Shown here: one piece after another, positions 25,171 to 34,361 of the stretch | How positions within the stretch are numbered: position 1 is the first letter of the stretch | Layout: each line of letters begins with the position of its first letter | Origin: Desulfonatronovibrio hydrogenovorans DSM 9292 | GTDB lineage: Bacteria > Desulfobacterota > Desulfovibrionia > Desulfovibrionales > Desulfonatronovibrionaceae | Length of the DNA stretch: 64,000 nucleotides | Assembly: GCF_000686525.1 (NCBI RefSeq) | Contig: NZ_JMKT01000008.1 | Location: 434,001-498,000, forward strand | Direction of reading: 5' to 3' | Position numbers and translations under genes: made by a program | The notes under the pieces: generated by a model | Databases searched by the model: none | What the model saw: only the letters and a program-made list of their open reading frames with translations | Told to the model about the DNA's origin: nothing

Positions 25171-27477
25171 TTAATTGTCAAAGCTGGTTTCGAGCACTTT
25201 TTGCAGTTTGCTGAGCAGATCCTGGAAAGAATATGGTTTCTGGAGGTATCCTTTGATTCTGGTTGAGTCGAGGCGCATTTCCTTATCCGGGTTATAGCCG
25301 CTGGAGATGATCACCTTGACTGCAGGGTCAAGTTTTGACAGGCGGCTGTAGGTTTCAATTCCATCCATCCTGGGCATGGTCAGGTCAAGAAGCACGCAGG
25401 CAATATTCTGGCCGTACTTCTGGTAGGCGGAAATGGCTTCTATGCCGTCAACAGCAGTGATGACCTGGTAGCCGGCATCCCTTAGCAGTTCAGCAGTAAC
25501 CTGTCTGATGCCCTCTTCATCATCCACCACCAGGATGGTCTCTCCTCCATCCTGCCTGGCTGCTGGATACTCTACTTTCTGGGCCGGAGTCTTGGGGTCG
25601 GGTATCTGGTCCGGCAGGGGAATGAGGAGCCGGACTGTTGAGCCCCTTTCCGGGCTGCTGCTGATGGTCAGGGTACCATTATGCTTGCGGGCAATGGTTT
25701 TGACTGCAGCCATGTCCAGCCCTCTACCCTCGGCTTTGGTGGAGAAAAAAGGGTCAAAAATTTTTTCCCGGCACTCTCCATCCATGCCTGCACCATTATC
25801 CTCAACCTGAATAAAGGCATAATGGCCCGGACCAGCTGGACTGGCAGAAAAGCTGGCTGATTCTCCCCCGGAAGAATGCAGGTAAAGTCCTGTACTGATC
25901 CGGATAAAACCATCAGGATGCTTTATAGCTTCACAAGCGTTGGAAAAGATGCTCTTTATTGCCTGTCGAAGCAAATCCCTGTCCGCCCGGATCCAGGGGA
26001 TGGACTGGTCCAAATCAAGATCCAGCCGGCAGTTTGAACCGCACATTTGGAGCAAAACATCCTTGAGTTCAATAATTGTCCGGTTCAGATTAATAAGTTT
26101 TGGAAAGAATTTGCCTCTTCCTGAAAAACTAAGCATTTTTCCGGTCAGCTTTGAAGCCCGTTCAACAGCTTTTTCAGCCTGTCTGACTATGGTAGCCAGG
26201 TCTTGGGGGATGTGGCCAGCCTGAAGACAGGCATCCAGGTTGTTCCTGATAACCTGAAGCAGATTGCTGAACTCGTGGGCTATTCCTCCAGTCAGGACTT
26301 CAAGGCTTTGCCGGGAGGTGGAGTGCTGAATGTCCTGCTGTGCCTCGTCTCTTTTTTCGTTGTCTGAGTGTCTGCGGTGTGTAATATCTCTGACTATGAC
26401 AAAAAAGCTTTCATGCGTTCCGATAAAGCCAAGTCTTATGCTGACCTCCACCCAGAATAGAGAGCCGTCTTTTTTTCTGGCCTGCCACTCCAGGGTGGTG
26501 AACTTTTCCTGCCTGACCCTGTCCATGAGTTTTTGGAGCATGGCTGGATTGTATGGGGGGATGCCTGAACTGAGGTTGGTCACAGAAAGGCTCAGCATTT
26601 CTTCCTTTGAATAACCATACATTTCACATGCCCGTTCATTGGCGTCCAGAATCCTGAAGGTCGGGCCATCATGGAGGATGACTCCGTCGTGAACCATGTC
26701 AAATATGGTTTTCAGGTACTCCTTGCTCTGCTGCAGCTTTTCCTGGGTATCTTTCCGGCGCAGGCACTCTACTTCCAGCTGTCTGACGGTTTTTGACAAT
26801 TCCTGGGTTCGCTGAAGGACATATTCTTCCAGCTGATGCTGATTTGTGATCAATGATCCTTCCAGGGCCCGACTTTCGGTTATGTCCAGGATGATTCCAC
26901 AGACCTGAGTTATTTCCCCTGACGAATCCCTGAAAATATCCAGGTGCTGTATTGCGGTCCTGAGACGGCGATCCCTGGTGGTAAACATGAATTCCACATC
27001 AGCGACTATTTTTCCGGCGCAGGCCCTGGAGATCTGTTTTTTCAGGGATTGAACTGAGGTTGAAGAGACATGGCTCAGGAAGAAGTCAAAGTCGGGTTCA
27101 ATGGAAAAAGAGGGGTATCCCAGGAGATTGTACAGGTTGCAGGACCAAAGGTATGAGCCGGTGGCCAGATCTTTTTCCCAGAGGCCTTTCCAGGTGACGT
27201 GTCTGGTCCAGTCCAGGGATGTTTTGATGCTGGCTGAAAATTCCGGGTCCTGGGGGATGGGAGCTTTTGCAGAGGTAAAAAGGAAGAGTGAGGCTGGCTC
27301 GGTGTTTAACGCCCGACAAATTTTATGGATTACCTTAAATGACGGTGAGGAGATGCCTCGTTCAATTCTACCCAGGTACTGAAGGGAAATGCCGGCCTTT
27401 TCAGCCAAAACCGCCTGGGTCATGTTTTTGATGGAGCGCAAGAATTTCAGGCGGTTGCCGAATTCCATGGTCAGCAT
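25171..27477 (-). CDS. Hybrid histidine kinase with N-terminal Cro/C1-type HTH, two PAS domains and receiver
   Basis: Signal protein combining a DNA-binding fold with a phosphorelay kinase. In order: XRE-type HTH (residues ~5-65, NMTQAVLAEKAGISLQYLGR, IERGISSPSF); PAS (~95-205); short coiled coil; PAS with PAC (~245-370, LDANERACEMYGYSKEEMLS); phospho-acceptor helix GGIAHEFSNLLQ; ATPase domain with SIFSNACEAI, VEDNGAGMD and FDPFFSTK; receiver with ILVVDDEEGIR, phospho-Asp in VLLDLTMPRMDG and the Lys in LQKPYS. No membrane segment, so a cytoplasmic sensor. ATG 27477 is 6 bases after AGGAG; the ATG at 27483 abuts that box. Confidence 0.9.
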   Translation of the reverse strand: MLTMEFGNRLKFLRSIKNMTQAVLAEKAGISLQYLGRIERGISSPSFKVIHKICRALNTEPASLFLFTSAKAPIPQDPEFSASIKTSLDWTRHVTWKGLWEKDLATGSYLWSCNLYNLLGYPSFSIEPDFDFFLSHVSSTSVQSLKKQISRACAGKIVADVEFMFTTRDRRLRTAIQHLDIFRDSSGEITQVCGIILDITESRALEGSLITNQHQLEEYVLQRTQELSKTVRQLEVECLRRKDTQEKLQQSKEYLKTIFDMVHDGVILHDGPTFRILDANERACEMYGYSKEEMLSLSVTNLSSGIPPYNPAMLQKLMDRVRQEKFTTLEWQARKKDGSLFWVEVSIRLGFIGTHESFFVIVRDITHRRHSDNEKRDEAQQDIQHSTSRQSLEVLTGGIAHEFSNLLQVIRNNLDACLQAGHIPQDLATIVRQAEKAVERASKLTGKMLSFSGRGKFFPKLINLNRTIIELKDVLLQMCGSNCRLDLDLDQSIPWIRADRDLLRQAIKSIFSNACEAIKHPDGFIRISTGLYLHSSGGESASFSASPAGPGHYAFIQVEDNGAGMDGECREKIFDPFFSTKAEGRGLDMAAVKTIARKHNGTLTISSSPERGSTVRLLIPLPDQIPDPKTPAQKVEYPAARQDGGETILVVDDEEGIRQVTAELLRDAGYQVITAVDGIEAISAYQKYGQNIACVLLDLTMPRMDGIETYSRLSKLDPAVKVIISSGYNPDKEMRLDSTRIKGYLQKPYSFQDLLSKLQKVLETSFDN

Positions 27478-27539
27478 GCACATCTCCTGGTATGGTATCC
27501 TTTAGTCCTTAAAAAGCATAACCAGGAAATGTTTAAAAC

Positions 27540-27552
27540 AACCTTTAAGGTT
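27540..27552. promoter_or_regulatory. Palindrome upstream of the HTH-histidine kinase gene
   Basis: AACCTTTAAGGTT, a 13-base symmetric sequence in an AT-rich stretch 60-75 bases before the kinase start. It could be an operator for the kinase's own HTH domain or part of a promoter; no second copy was noticed. Confidence 0.25.
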
Positions 27553-27611
27553 TCATTTTGCCTCCCAAAGGCATGCAGTAAATGGGACAGGAAGAAGGTG
27601 GTGAAGAATCG

Positions 27612-27989
27612 TCAGGATGATTGACCGGCCTGTTGGGCTTGGTCCGGGGTAGAGGCTTTAACGGTTTTTTCCAGGACGTAACCCTTTTCAAGAAGTCTTG
27701 TCTGTCTCCAGGAGTTGCCCTTGAATGCCGGAATGAGCATTATGAGCAGGTAGCCCATGAGGATCATTATGTCATAGGTGGCCTTCATGCCGGAATCAAC
27801 GCCACCTGATTTGACTGCATTCTCAACAAAGGCCAGGGTGATGTAAATGGCGAACCATATCCCTGCGTACTTCCATAATTTTTTGTAGACCATCCAGATG
27901 ATGCCAAAGAAAAAAGCCGGCCAGGAAAAGCCTTCCTTGACCGCTTCTAGGCCCAGTTCAGGATGTCTGTACAGATTGAAAGTCTTCAT
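27612..27989 (-). CDS. DUF2628 family membrane protein
   Basis: Protein of 125 aa, function unknown. It opens with [20 protein letters not shown] and [19 protein letters not shown], the hallmark of DUF2628, in which a soluble start is followed by a helix reading FFFG-x-x-W. Two more hydrophobic stretches follow ([16 protein letters not shown] and [20 protein letters not shown]), and the C-terminus is a polar tail. It sits alone between the kinase gene and tRNA-Arg. Confidence 0.75.
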   Translation of the reverse strand: MKTFNLYRHPELGLEAVKEGFSWPAFFFGIIWMVYKKLWKYAGIWFAIYITLAFVENAVKSGGVDSGMKATYDIMILMGYLLIMLIPAFKGNSWRQTRLLEKGYVLEKTVKASTPDQAQQAGQSS

Positions 27990-28030
27990 GCTGGTGTCAT
28001 CTTGGCAGGTGGATTAAATATTCATAAAGA

Positions 28031-28107
28031 TGGCGCGCCCGGAGGGATTCGAACCCCCGGCCTGCGGATTCGAAGTCCGACGCTCTATCCGGCTGAGCTA
28101 CGGGCGC
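28031..28107 (-). tRNA. tRNA-Arg (TCG)
   Basis: 77-base cloverleaf with encoded CCA on the minus strand: acceptor GCGCCCG with CGGGCGC, D arm AGCTCAGCCGGATAGAGC, anticodon loop CTTCGAA (anticodon TCG, codon CGA), T arm GGGGGTTCGAATCCC, discriminator G. No clear T-run terminator follows. Confidence 0.96.
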
Positions 28108-28167
28108 CCGGTGGGCCAGACGGCTTGGCAAACCTTTCAACTATCCCGGCCCAACAGTGTGAAAGAC

Positions 28168-28272
28168 TTAATGATTGTTGTTTTCCTTGTGCGGGCCGTG
28201 TTCGCTGTGGAAACCTTTAAGAATCAGGCCCAGTACAATTAAAGCCAGAGCCAGGATAAAACCTTCAAACAT
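28168..28272 (-). CDS. 34-residue single-span membrane microprotein with His-rich tail
   Basis: Not similar to anything I recognise. ATG is preceded by GGGGAGGCATT, a near-perfect ribosome-binding site 5 bases away. The product starts [20 protein letters not shown], one membrane helix with a short N-terminus, then [14 protein letters not shown] with four histidines in 13 residues. Size and layout resemble small accessory subunits of membrane enzymes (such as CydX-type proteins) or metal-responsive microproteins, but no partner gene is adjacent; it lies upstream of tRNA-Arg and divergent from the TolC gene. The strong ribosome site and clean helix are the evidence. Confidence 0.6.
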   Translation of the reverse strand: MFEGFILALALIVLGLILKGFHSEHGPHKENNNH

Positions 28273-28536
28273 AATGCCTCCCCTGGTAAATTTTTATGCT
28301 GCATGGTTAAGACGTATCAGGCAAGTTAATTATTTTTGCATTGTTATGCAACAGTTTTTTATTTGGGCCGATTTGGTTTTTTAATGGTACGTAAATTGAA
28401 AAATCTTGAGCTTGAGTACATTGTGGGTTAAGAATTTCAGAACAGGTCTGGTTGGGGAGCATATATCTTTTGTTTTATAGTGCAGCTTTTGGCAGGGCTC
28501 CCGACCTGTCCAACAGTTTATTCACGGGGGATTTTT

Positions 28537-29868
28537 GTGCGATTTATCAATGTATTTCATATAATTTTATTGACTGGGCTGCTATGGATGCCTTTTAGCA
28601 AAGTTTCGGCCCAGGAGATCATTGATCTTGAGGATGCGGTCATAATGGGACTTGAACGAAATCAGTCCATTCAGGCGGTGCGCGAAGCCCTTAAAGGGTC
28701 AGAGTATGGAGTAAAGTCTGCCCGGGGGGCTTTCGGTCCAAGGTTCAGTACCAGTTATGCCTATACAAGACTGGATGAACACCCGTCAGGAAGAGATCCG
28801 GTTACCCAGAGAACCATCCGGGACTCCAGGGATGTCTGGACGTTGAATTTTAACATCCATCAGCCCCTCTTCACTGGATTCAACATTCTCAGCAGCTACC
28901 AGAAGGCCAGGCTGGGCAATGAACAGGCTGAATCCCAGCTGGATCGGGCTGAGCTGGCGCTGGTCCTGGAAGTGCAGAGTACCTTTCTGGATCTGCTGGC
29001 AGCCAGGGAATCGGTCCGGGTGGCCAAGGATTCCCTGACCCGGCTGAAATCTCATCTCCAGGTCAGTCAGTCCTATTATGAAGTCGGGCTAGTACCTAGA
29101 CTTGACGTGCTTCAGGCCCAGGTGGACGTGGCCCAGGCAGAGCAGGATCTTATTTCTGCAGAAAACAGTGTGGACAATCTCACTGCCAGGTTGAACATGC
29201 TTCTTCATCTTCCTCTGGAACAAGAAGTCTTTTATCAGGGTGAACTGGAGTATATTCCTTTTGTCCTGGACCTGGAACAATGCAGGCAAAGAGCCCTTGC
29301 AGCCAGGCCGGATATCTTTATTGCTGATAAAAGCGTCCAGATGGCTTTAAGGGACGAGAAAATCACGGCCAGTTCGTTTTATCCCCAGGTGGGAGCCAAT
29401 TTTGACTATTACCGGCGAGGAGATGATCCATCAGTCAGCGGAAGCACTCTTCAGGACCGCAGCGAGTGGAGGGCTGGAGTTCAGATGCAGTGGACTCTCT
29501 TTGAATGGGGCAAGACCTATTATGCCCACAAGCAGGCCGGACAATACACAAAGCAGCTCATGGCTGAATATGAACACCTGCTGAAAAGTGTGGTTTTTGA
29601 GGTGAAATCTGCTTATCTCCAGATTGGCGAGAGCCGTAAAAGGATTGCTGTTGCCAGGCAGGCCCTGGAGGAAGCCAGAGAAAGCTATCGGATGGCTGTG
29701 GCCAGGTATGAAGCCCAGGTGGGTACTAACACCGACGTCCTGGATGGCCAGGCCAGACTTTCCAGTGCTGAGGGCAATCTGATCAGAGCCAATGCCGACT
29801 ATCTCAAGGCCCTGGCTTCCATCTACAATGCCATGGGAGAGAAGAATATCTCATTGGCAGGCCATTAA
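28537..29868 (+). CDS. TolC-family outer membrane efflux protein
   Basis: Outer-membrane channel of a tripartite efflux pump. Signal peptide in the first ~25 residues (INVFHIILLTGLLWMPFSKV, then SAQE cleavage region). Two OEP repeats with long coiled-coil helices, e.g. VQSTFLDLLAARESVRVAKD, YEVGLVPRLDVLQAQVDVAQ and RYEAQVGTNTDVLDGQARLS. 443 aa from GTG 28537, which has a GGGGGA box 5 bases upstream; the frame is open 19 codons farther but those residues are not signal-like. First gene of a tolC-adaptor-RND operon. Confidence 0.9.
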   Translation: MRFINVFHIILLTGLLWMPFSKVSAQEIIDLEDAVIMGLERNQSIQAVREALKGSEYGVKSARGAFGPRFSTSYAYTRLDEHPSGRDPVTQRTIRDSRDVWTLNFNIHQPLFTGFNILSSYQKARLGNEQAESQLDRAELALVLEVQSTFLDLLAARESVRVAKDSLTRLKSHLQVSQSYYEVGLVPRLDVLQAQVDVAQAEQDLISAENSVDNLTARLNMLLHLPLEQEVFYQGELEYIPFVLDLEQCRQRALAARPDIFIADKSVQMALRDEKITASSFYPQVGANFDYYRRGDDPSVSGSTLQDRSEWRAGVQMQWTLFEWGKTYYAHKQAGQYTKQLMAEYEHLLKSVVFEVKSAYLQIGESRKRIAVARQALEEARESYRMAVARYEAQVGTNTDVLDGQARLSSAEGNLIRANADYLKALASIYNAMGEKNISLAGH

Positions 29869-29911
29869 TTCTTCCTGCTGTGCTTTGTTAAAATCAGAAA
29901 AAGGCGGGCTT

Positions 29912-31174
29912 ATGTTTGAGTACGTGTTGAAAATGGTAGCAATAGCTATTTTGCTGGTTGTTTCAGGCTGCCAGCAGCCCGGAGAGGTTGAAGAAGTGCT
30001 GAGGCCGGTCAGGATAATGGAGGTTTCAACAGCCCAACAGGCTTACTCCAGGGTTTTTCCAGGTAAGATGAGCCCAGTTCAGGAGGTTGATCTTTCCTTC
30101 AGGGTTTCCAACCAGCTGCGTGGCTTCCCGGTGAAAGAGGGGCAGTATTTGCGTAAAGGCGAGGTTATTGCCACCCTGGATTCCAGGGACTTTGAAATAG
30201 CTGTCAGAAATATTTCAGGCAGGCTGGACGAAGCCAGAGCCAATCTGAGGGCCATGCTTGCCGGGGCCAGGGAGGAAGACGTGAAAGCCCTTGAGTCTCA
30301 GGTTCAGGCGGCCAGGGTGGCTTATGAAGAGGCTGTCCTTCAGTATGAACGACATGTCAGGCTTTACGAAATGGGGGCAGTGGCCAGAGCCATGCTGGAC
30401 AATGTCCGCAGCAGCAAGGAAAGCGCACGCAGCAAGGTCCGTTCTCTGGAGATGGAGTTGGAAAAAGCCCTTGTAGGGGCCAGGCCGGAAGATATTGAGG
30501 CAGCAAGGGCCAGGATTGCTTCCCTTGAAGCCGGTCTGGACGAGGCCAGATCTGCTCTTGAAGATTCGATCCTGAGAGCCCCCTTTGATGGACATATAGC
30601 TGAAAGATATGTTGAGGATCATGAAAATATTGCAGCTGGACAGCCAGTGGTCAGGTTCCAGGACAGCACCAGAATGGAGGTGACCATAGGGCTGCCTGAG
30701 CAGCTCCTGGTTCAGAAAAATCTGATCAAGAGCATCCATGTCCGGCTGGAAACTTTTCCCAGACATTATCTTCCGGCCAGGATCAAGGAGATCAGCACTG
30801 CTGCATCGCCCATGACCCTGAGTTACAGGTTGACTGCTGTTCTGGACAGGCCCGCTGATATTCCTGTGTATCCCTCTATGGCTGCGGATGTTTACATAGC
30901 CTTTGGATTACCCCGGGAATATTCAGGATTTGTCTTTATTCCCGAAACAGCTCTTGTTCCCGGAGAAGGTTTTGAAAATAAGGTCTGGATCTTTGATTCT
31001 TCTACAAAAGAGGTCAGGTCCAGAAGGGTGACCCCGGGTCAGATAAGTGGACAGGGCATTCAGATTCTTGATGGTCTCGTGCCTGGGGAGATGATTATTG
31101 TTGCAGGAGCCGAATTTCTTGAAGAAGGACAGCAGGTCAGGCCAGTAAATAATTATGTTCAAAAAGGAATCTGA
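29912..31174 (+). CDS. RND periplasmic adaptor (membrane fusion) lipoprotein
   Basis: Links the inner-membrane RND pump with TolC. Lipoprotein signal with lipobox VVSGC at about residue 18. Barrel/lipoyl half motif VDLSFRVSNQLRGFPVKEGQ, YLRKGEVIATLDSRDFEIAV, a long alpha-hairpin (residues ~90-190), then DSILRAPFDGHIAERYVEDH. 420 aa. The start is ATG 29912 rather than one inside the tolC gene. It lies 43 bases after tolC and 49 before the pump gene. Confidence 0.9.
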   Translation: MFEYVLKMVAIAILLVVSGCQQPGEVEEVLRPVRIMEVSTAQQAYSRVFPGKMSPVQEVDLSFRVSNQLRGFPVKEGQYLRKGEVIATLDSRDFEIAVRNISGRLDEARANLRAMLAGAREEDVKALESQVQAARVAYEEAVLQYERHVRLYEMGAVARAMLDNVRSSKESARSKVRSLEMELEKALVGARPEDIEAARARIASLEAGLDEARSALEDSILRAPFDGHIAERYVEDHENIAAGQPVVRFQDSTRMEVTIGLPEQLLVQKNLIKSIHVRLETFPRHYLPARIKEISTAASPMTLSYRLTAVLDRPADIPVYPSMAADVYIAFGLPREYSGFVFIPETALVPGEGFENKVWIFDSSTKEVRSRRVTPGQISGQGIQILDGLVPGEMIIVAGAEFLEEGQQVRPVNNYVQKGI

Positions 31175-31223
31175 AACCAGGGGAGATTTTGCCCAAACCC
31201 GGAAGCCAAGTTGATTTTAGCCT

Positions 31224-34200
31224 ATGAATATTGCTGAATTCTGTATCAGAAAAAAAACCTTTTTCATTTTTATCTCCGTGGTTCTGGCGGTGTCCGGAGT
31301 GGTTTCCTATTTCAAAATGGGCAAGCTGGAGGACCCCGAGTTCACCATTAAGACCGCCATTGTGGTAACCCCTTATGCCGGAGCTTCTCCCCTGCAGGTG
31401 GAAGAAGAGGTTAGTGAGAAGATTGAAAAGGCTGTTCAGAAGTTGGATCGCCTTAAATACGTTCAGACTGAATCCCGGGCTGGTCTTTCAGTTGCCCATG
31501 TCCATCTCCAGGAAAATGTGCCTTCCAGGGATGTGCCCCAGGAGTGGGACCACCTTCGCCGCAGGATTAGTGATGTTCAGGCAGACCTGCCCCCAGGGGC
31601 AGGTCCATCTGTGGTCAAGGATGATTTCGGAGATGTGTTCGGAGTTATAGTCGCCCTTACCGGTCCGGGCTATTCTTATGAGGAACTGCGCAACCAGGCT
31701 GATCTGATCCAGAAAGAACTTCTTCTGGTGGACCAGGTGTCCAGGGTTGAACTCTGGGGTGAGCAGACTGAGTGCGTGTATGTGGATATCTCCAGATCCA
31801 GGCTGGCAAAGATGGGGATTCCACTGGGAAGGGTGCTTGCCCTGCTGGAACAGCAGAATATGGTGACTGATGCAGGCAGTGCAGATCTGGGCAGAGAAAG
31901 GGTCAGGTTCGCCTTGAGGGGTGAATTTTCACAGGTTGAAGATATCGGGAGTGTGGTCCTGGGGGGGATTGATCCTGTCAGCGGCCAGGAGCAGACTATT
32001 TTACTGAGAGATGTAGCCAGCATCAGTCAGGGCATTTTGGAGCCGCCCACAAACATGATGCGGTTCAACGGCCAGCAGGCCTTGGGAATAGCCATTTCCA
32101 CCGTTAAAGGAGGAAATGTCATTGAGATGGGTCGCGGAGTTACAAAGAAGCTTGAAGATATCAAAGAAATGCTTCCTCCAGGCATTGAGACCCATTACCT
32201 GGCCTTTGAGCCGGACCAGGTTGACCAGGCCATTAATTCCTTCATGCTCAACCTGATGCAGGCAGTCAGTATAGTGGTCGTCCTTCTCCTTTTATTCATG
32301 GGGTTCAGGAGTGGGTTGATCATCGGCAAAGGCCTGGTGCTGACCATCCTGATCACCTTTGCTCTGATGCGTTACCTGGGCATGGATCTGGACCGGGTAT
32401 CCCTGGGAGCGCTGATCATTGCCCTGGGCATGCTGGTGGACAATGCCATAGTCATTACCGAGGGCATGCTGGTCAAAATGCAGACCGGAATAAAGAAAAT
32501 GGAAGCAGCCAGGCAGACCGTGAAGGAAACCGCCTGGCCCCTGCTGGGGGCGACTCTGGTGGCCATATTTGCTTTCATGCCTATTGTCCTGGCCGGGGAC
32601 GACACCGGGGAATACACCAGGGGATTGTTTCTGGTCATTGCTGTTTCTTTGCTGACCAGCTGGTTTCTGGCAATGACCGTCACCCCTCTCTGGGGATACA
32701 TGTTTCTGGGCAAGGACCTGGATGAAAAGGGGGGCAATAAAGATCCCCATTCTGCAAAGGTATTTGGCATGTACCGCAGTCTACTGGACTGGAGCATGAA
32801 TAAAAAAATCCTTGTCTTGTCTGTGATGGGCGGTCTGTTTGTTATTTCCTTGGCAGGATTTACCCAGGTCAACAAATCTTTTTTCCCGCCATCAACCAGG
32901 CCCCAGCTCAAGCTGGATTACTGGCTGCCTGAGGGTTCCAGGATAGAGTCATTATCCAAGGATATGGCCCGGATTGAGGAGAAACTCCTGGAACACCCCA
33001 ATGTGGTGTCAGTAGGTTCATTCATCGGTGAGGGAGCGCCCAGGTTTTATCTGCCCATGGAGCCCCGTTTTCCAAACAGGAGTTTCGGCCAGATGATCAT
33101 TAATATTGACGATGCCTCTAACCTGGACAGGGTTAGGGAATTTTCCCAAGGATACCTGGCACAGGACTTTGCTTATGCTGAACCAAGGGTTCGGAAGTTT
33201 CCCATGGGGCCTCCGGTGGAATTTTCCGTGGAGGTCCGGTTCAGCGGCCATGACCGGGAAGTGCTTCGATCACTGGCTGACCGGGCCAAGCAAATCCTGA
33301 AGGCTGATCCCGACTCCAGAGAAGTGCGGGATGACTGGCGGCAGATGGTCAAGATTCAGACCCTGGAGTATTCCCAGGCCAGGGGTATCCGGGCCGGAGT
33401 GGATCGTCAGGACGTGGCCAGGGCTCTGAAATTGAATTTTGACGGTATAAGTATTGGAATGTACCGGGAAGGGGACAAACTCATGCCCATTATTCTCAGG
33501 CCGCCCCTGGAGCAGAGACAGCGGCTTGAAGATATTTACTCCGTTGACGTGCGTCCCCTGGGAGCTGAAAGAGGGGTGCCCCTGGGGCAGGCAGTTGTCG
33601 GAGGCTCTCTTGAGTGGGAGGATTCCATCATCATCAGAAGGGATCGGCTCCGGACCATCACAGTCCAGGCGGAAACCGCAAGCGGGACTGCCCAGGACAT
33701 GATGTCCAGGATTCGAAATGAAATGGAGATGATGGAGCTTCCTCCGGGATACAGGATGGAGTGGGGAGGGGAATATGAAAAATCCAGGGATTCTCAGGCA
33801 GAAGTCTTTGCTGGAGTACCCATCAGCTTTATGCTTATGGCCATTGTTGTTGCAGGCCTGTTCAGTACCTTAAAACAGCCGTTGATCATTACCATGGTCC
33901 TGCCCCTGGCCATGATCGGGATTACAGCCGGCCTTCTGCTTACAGGTCAGCCCTTTGGCTTCCTGGCTCTGCTGGGCGCCTTGAGCCTGTCTGGCATGCT
34001 CATAAAAAACGTAGTGGTTCTCATCGATCAGATAGATATGTACATTGAGTCGGGCAAGGAGAGATATCAGGCTCTTATGGATGCATCGGTCAGCAGGCTG
34101 AGACCGGTAATGATGGCCACCCTGTCCACGGTCATGGGCATGACCCCGCTTCTTTTTGACGATTTCTGGGTTTCCATGGCCATAACCATTGTGTTTGGCC

Positions 34201-34283
34201 TGACCTTTGCCACAGTCCTGACTCTGGTGGTGGCACCTATTCTCTACAGTATTTTATTCAGAATCAAGGCCCCTGGTCAGTAA
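31224..34283 (+). CDS. RND-family efflux permease (AcrB/HAE1-like)
   Basis: Proton-driven inner-membrane exporter with 12 helices and two large periplasmic loops, 1019 aa. Helix 1 IRKKTFFIFISVVLAVSGVV, helix-4 region LIIALGMLVDNAIVITEGML, helix-10 region LSGMLIKNVVVLIDQID with the conserved Lys. The helix-4 pair is Asp-Asn instead of the Asp-Asp of AcrB, as in several other RND subgroups. Substrate cannot be told from sequence. Last gene of the tolC-adaptor-pump operon. Confidence 0.93.
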   Translation: MNIAEFCIRKKTFFIFISVVLAVSGVVSYFKMGKLEDPEFTIKTAIVVTPYAGASPLQVEEEVSEKIEKAVQKLDRLKYVQTESRAGLSVAHVHLQENVPSRDVPQEWDHLRRRISDVQADLPPGAGPSVVKDDFGDVFGVIVALTGPGYSYEELRNQADLIQKELLLVDQVSRVELWGEQTECVYVDISRSRLAKMGIPLGRVLALLEQQNMVTDAGSADLGRERVRFALRGEFSQVEDIGSVVLGGIDPVSGQEQTILLRDVASISQGILEPPTNMMRFNGQQALGIAISTVKGGNVIEMGRGVTKKLEDIKEMLPPGIETHYLAFEPDQVDQAINSFMLNLMQAVSIVVVLLLLFMGFRSGLIIGKGLVLTILITFALMRYLGMDLDRVSLGALIIALGMLVDNAIVITEGMLVKMQTGIKKMEAARQTVKETAWPLLGATLVAIFAFMPIVLAGDDTGEYTRGLFLVIAVSLLTSWFLAMTVTPLWGYMFLGKDLDEKGGNKDPHSAKVFGMYRSLLDWSMNKKILVLSVMGGLFVISLAGFTQVNKSFFPPSTRPQLKLDYWLPEGSRIESLSKDMARIEEKLLEHPNVVSVGSFIGEGAPRFYLPMEPRFPNRSFGQMIINIDDASNLDRVREFSQGYLAQDFAYAEPRVRKFPMGPPVEFSVEVRFSGHDREVLRSLADRAKQILKADPDSREVRDDWRQMVKIQTLEYSQARGIRAGVDRQDVARALKLNFDGISIGMYREGDKLMPIILRPPLEQRQRLEDIYSVDVRPLGAERGVPLGQAVVGGSLEWEDSIIIRRDRLRTITVQAETASGTAQDMMSRIRNEMEMMELPPGYRMEWGGEYEKSRDSQAEVFAGVPISFMLMAIVVAGLFSTLKQPLIITMVLPLAMIGITAGLLLTGQPFGFLALLGALSLSGMLIKNVVVLIDQIDMYIESGKERYQALMDASVSRLRPVMMATLSTVMGMTPLLFDDFWVSMAITIVFGLTFATVLTLVVAPILYSILFRIKAPGQ

Positions 34284-34361
34284 AGTCTATTCCGGCCAGT
34301 TTCCTTGGCCCCGGTCCTGTCTTAAAAGATAATGGCCCCGGGGAAATGCAGCAGGAAAACC

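Noticed and set aside
28030-28242. Plus-strand reading frame starting [15 protein letters not shown]
   Set aside because: A known artefact: it is the complement of tRNA-Arg and a frequent false protein call.
32292-32911. Long frames opposite the first RND permease
   Set aside because: Antisense to strongly conserved membrane helices; no ribosome site.
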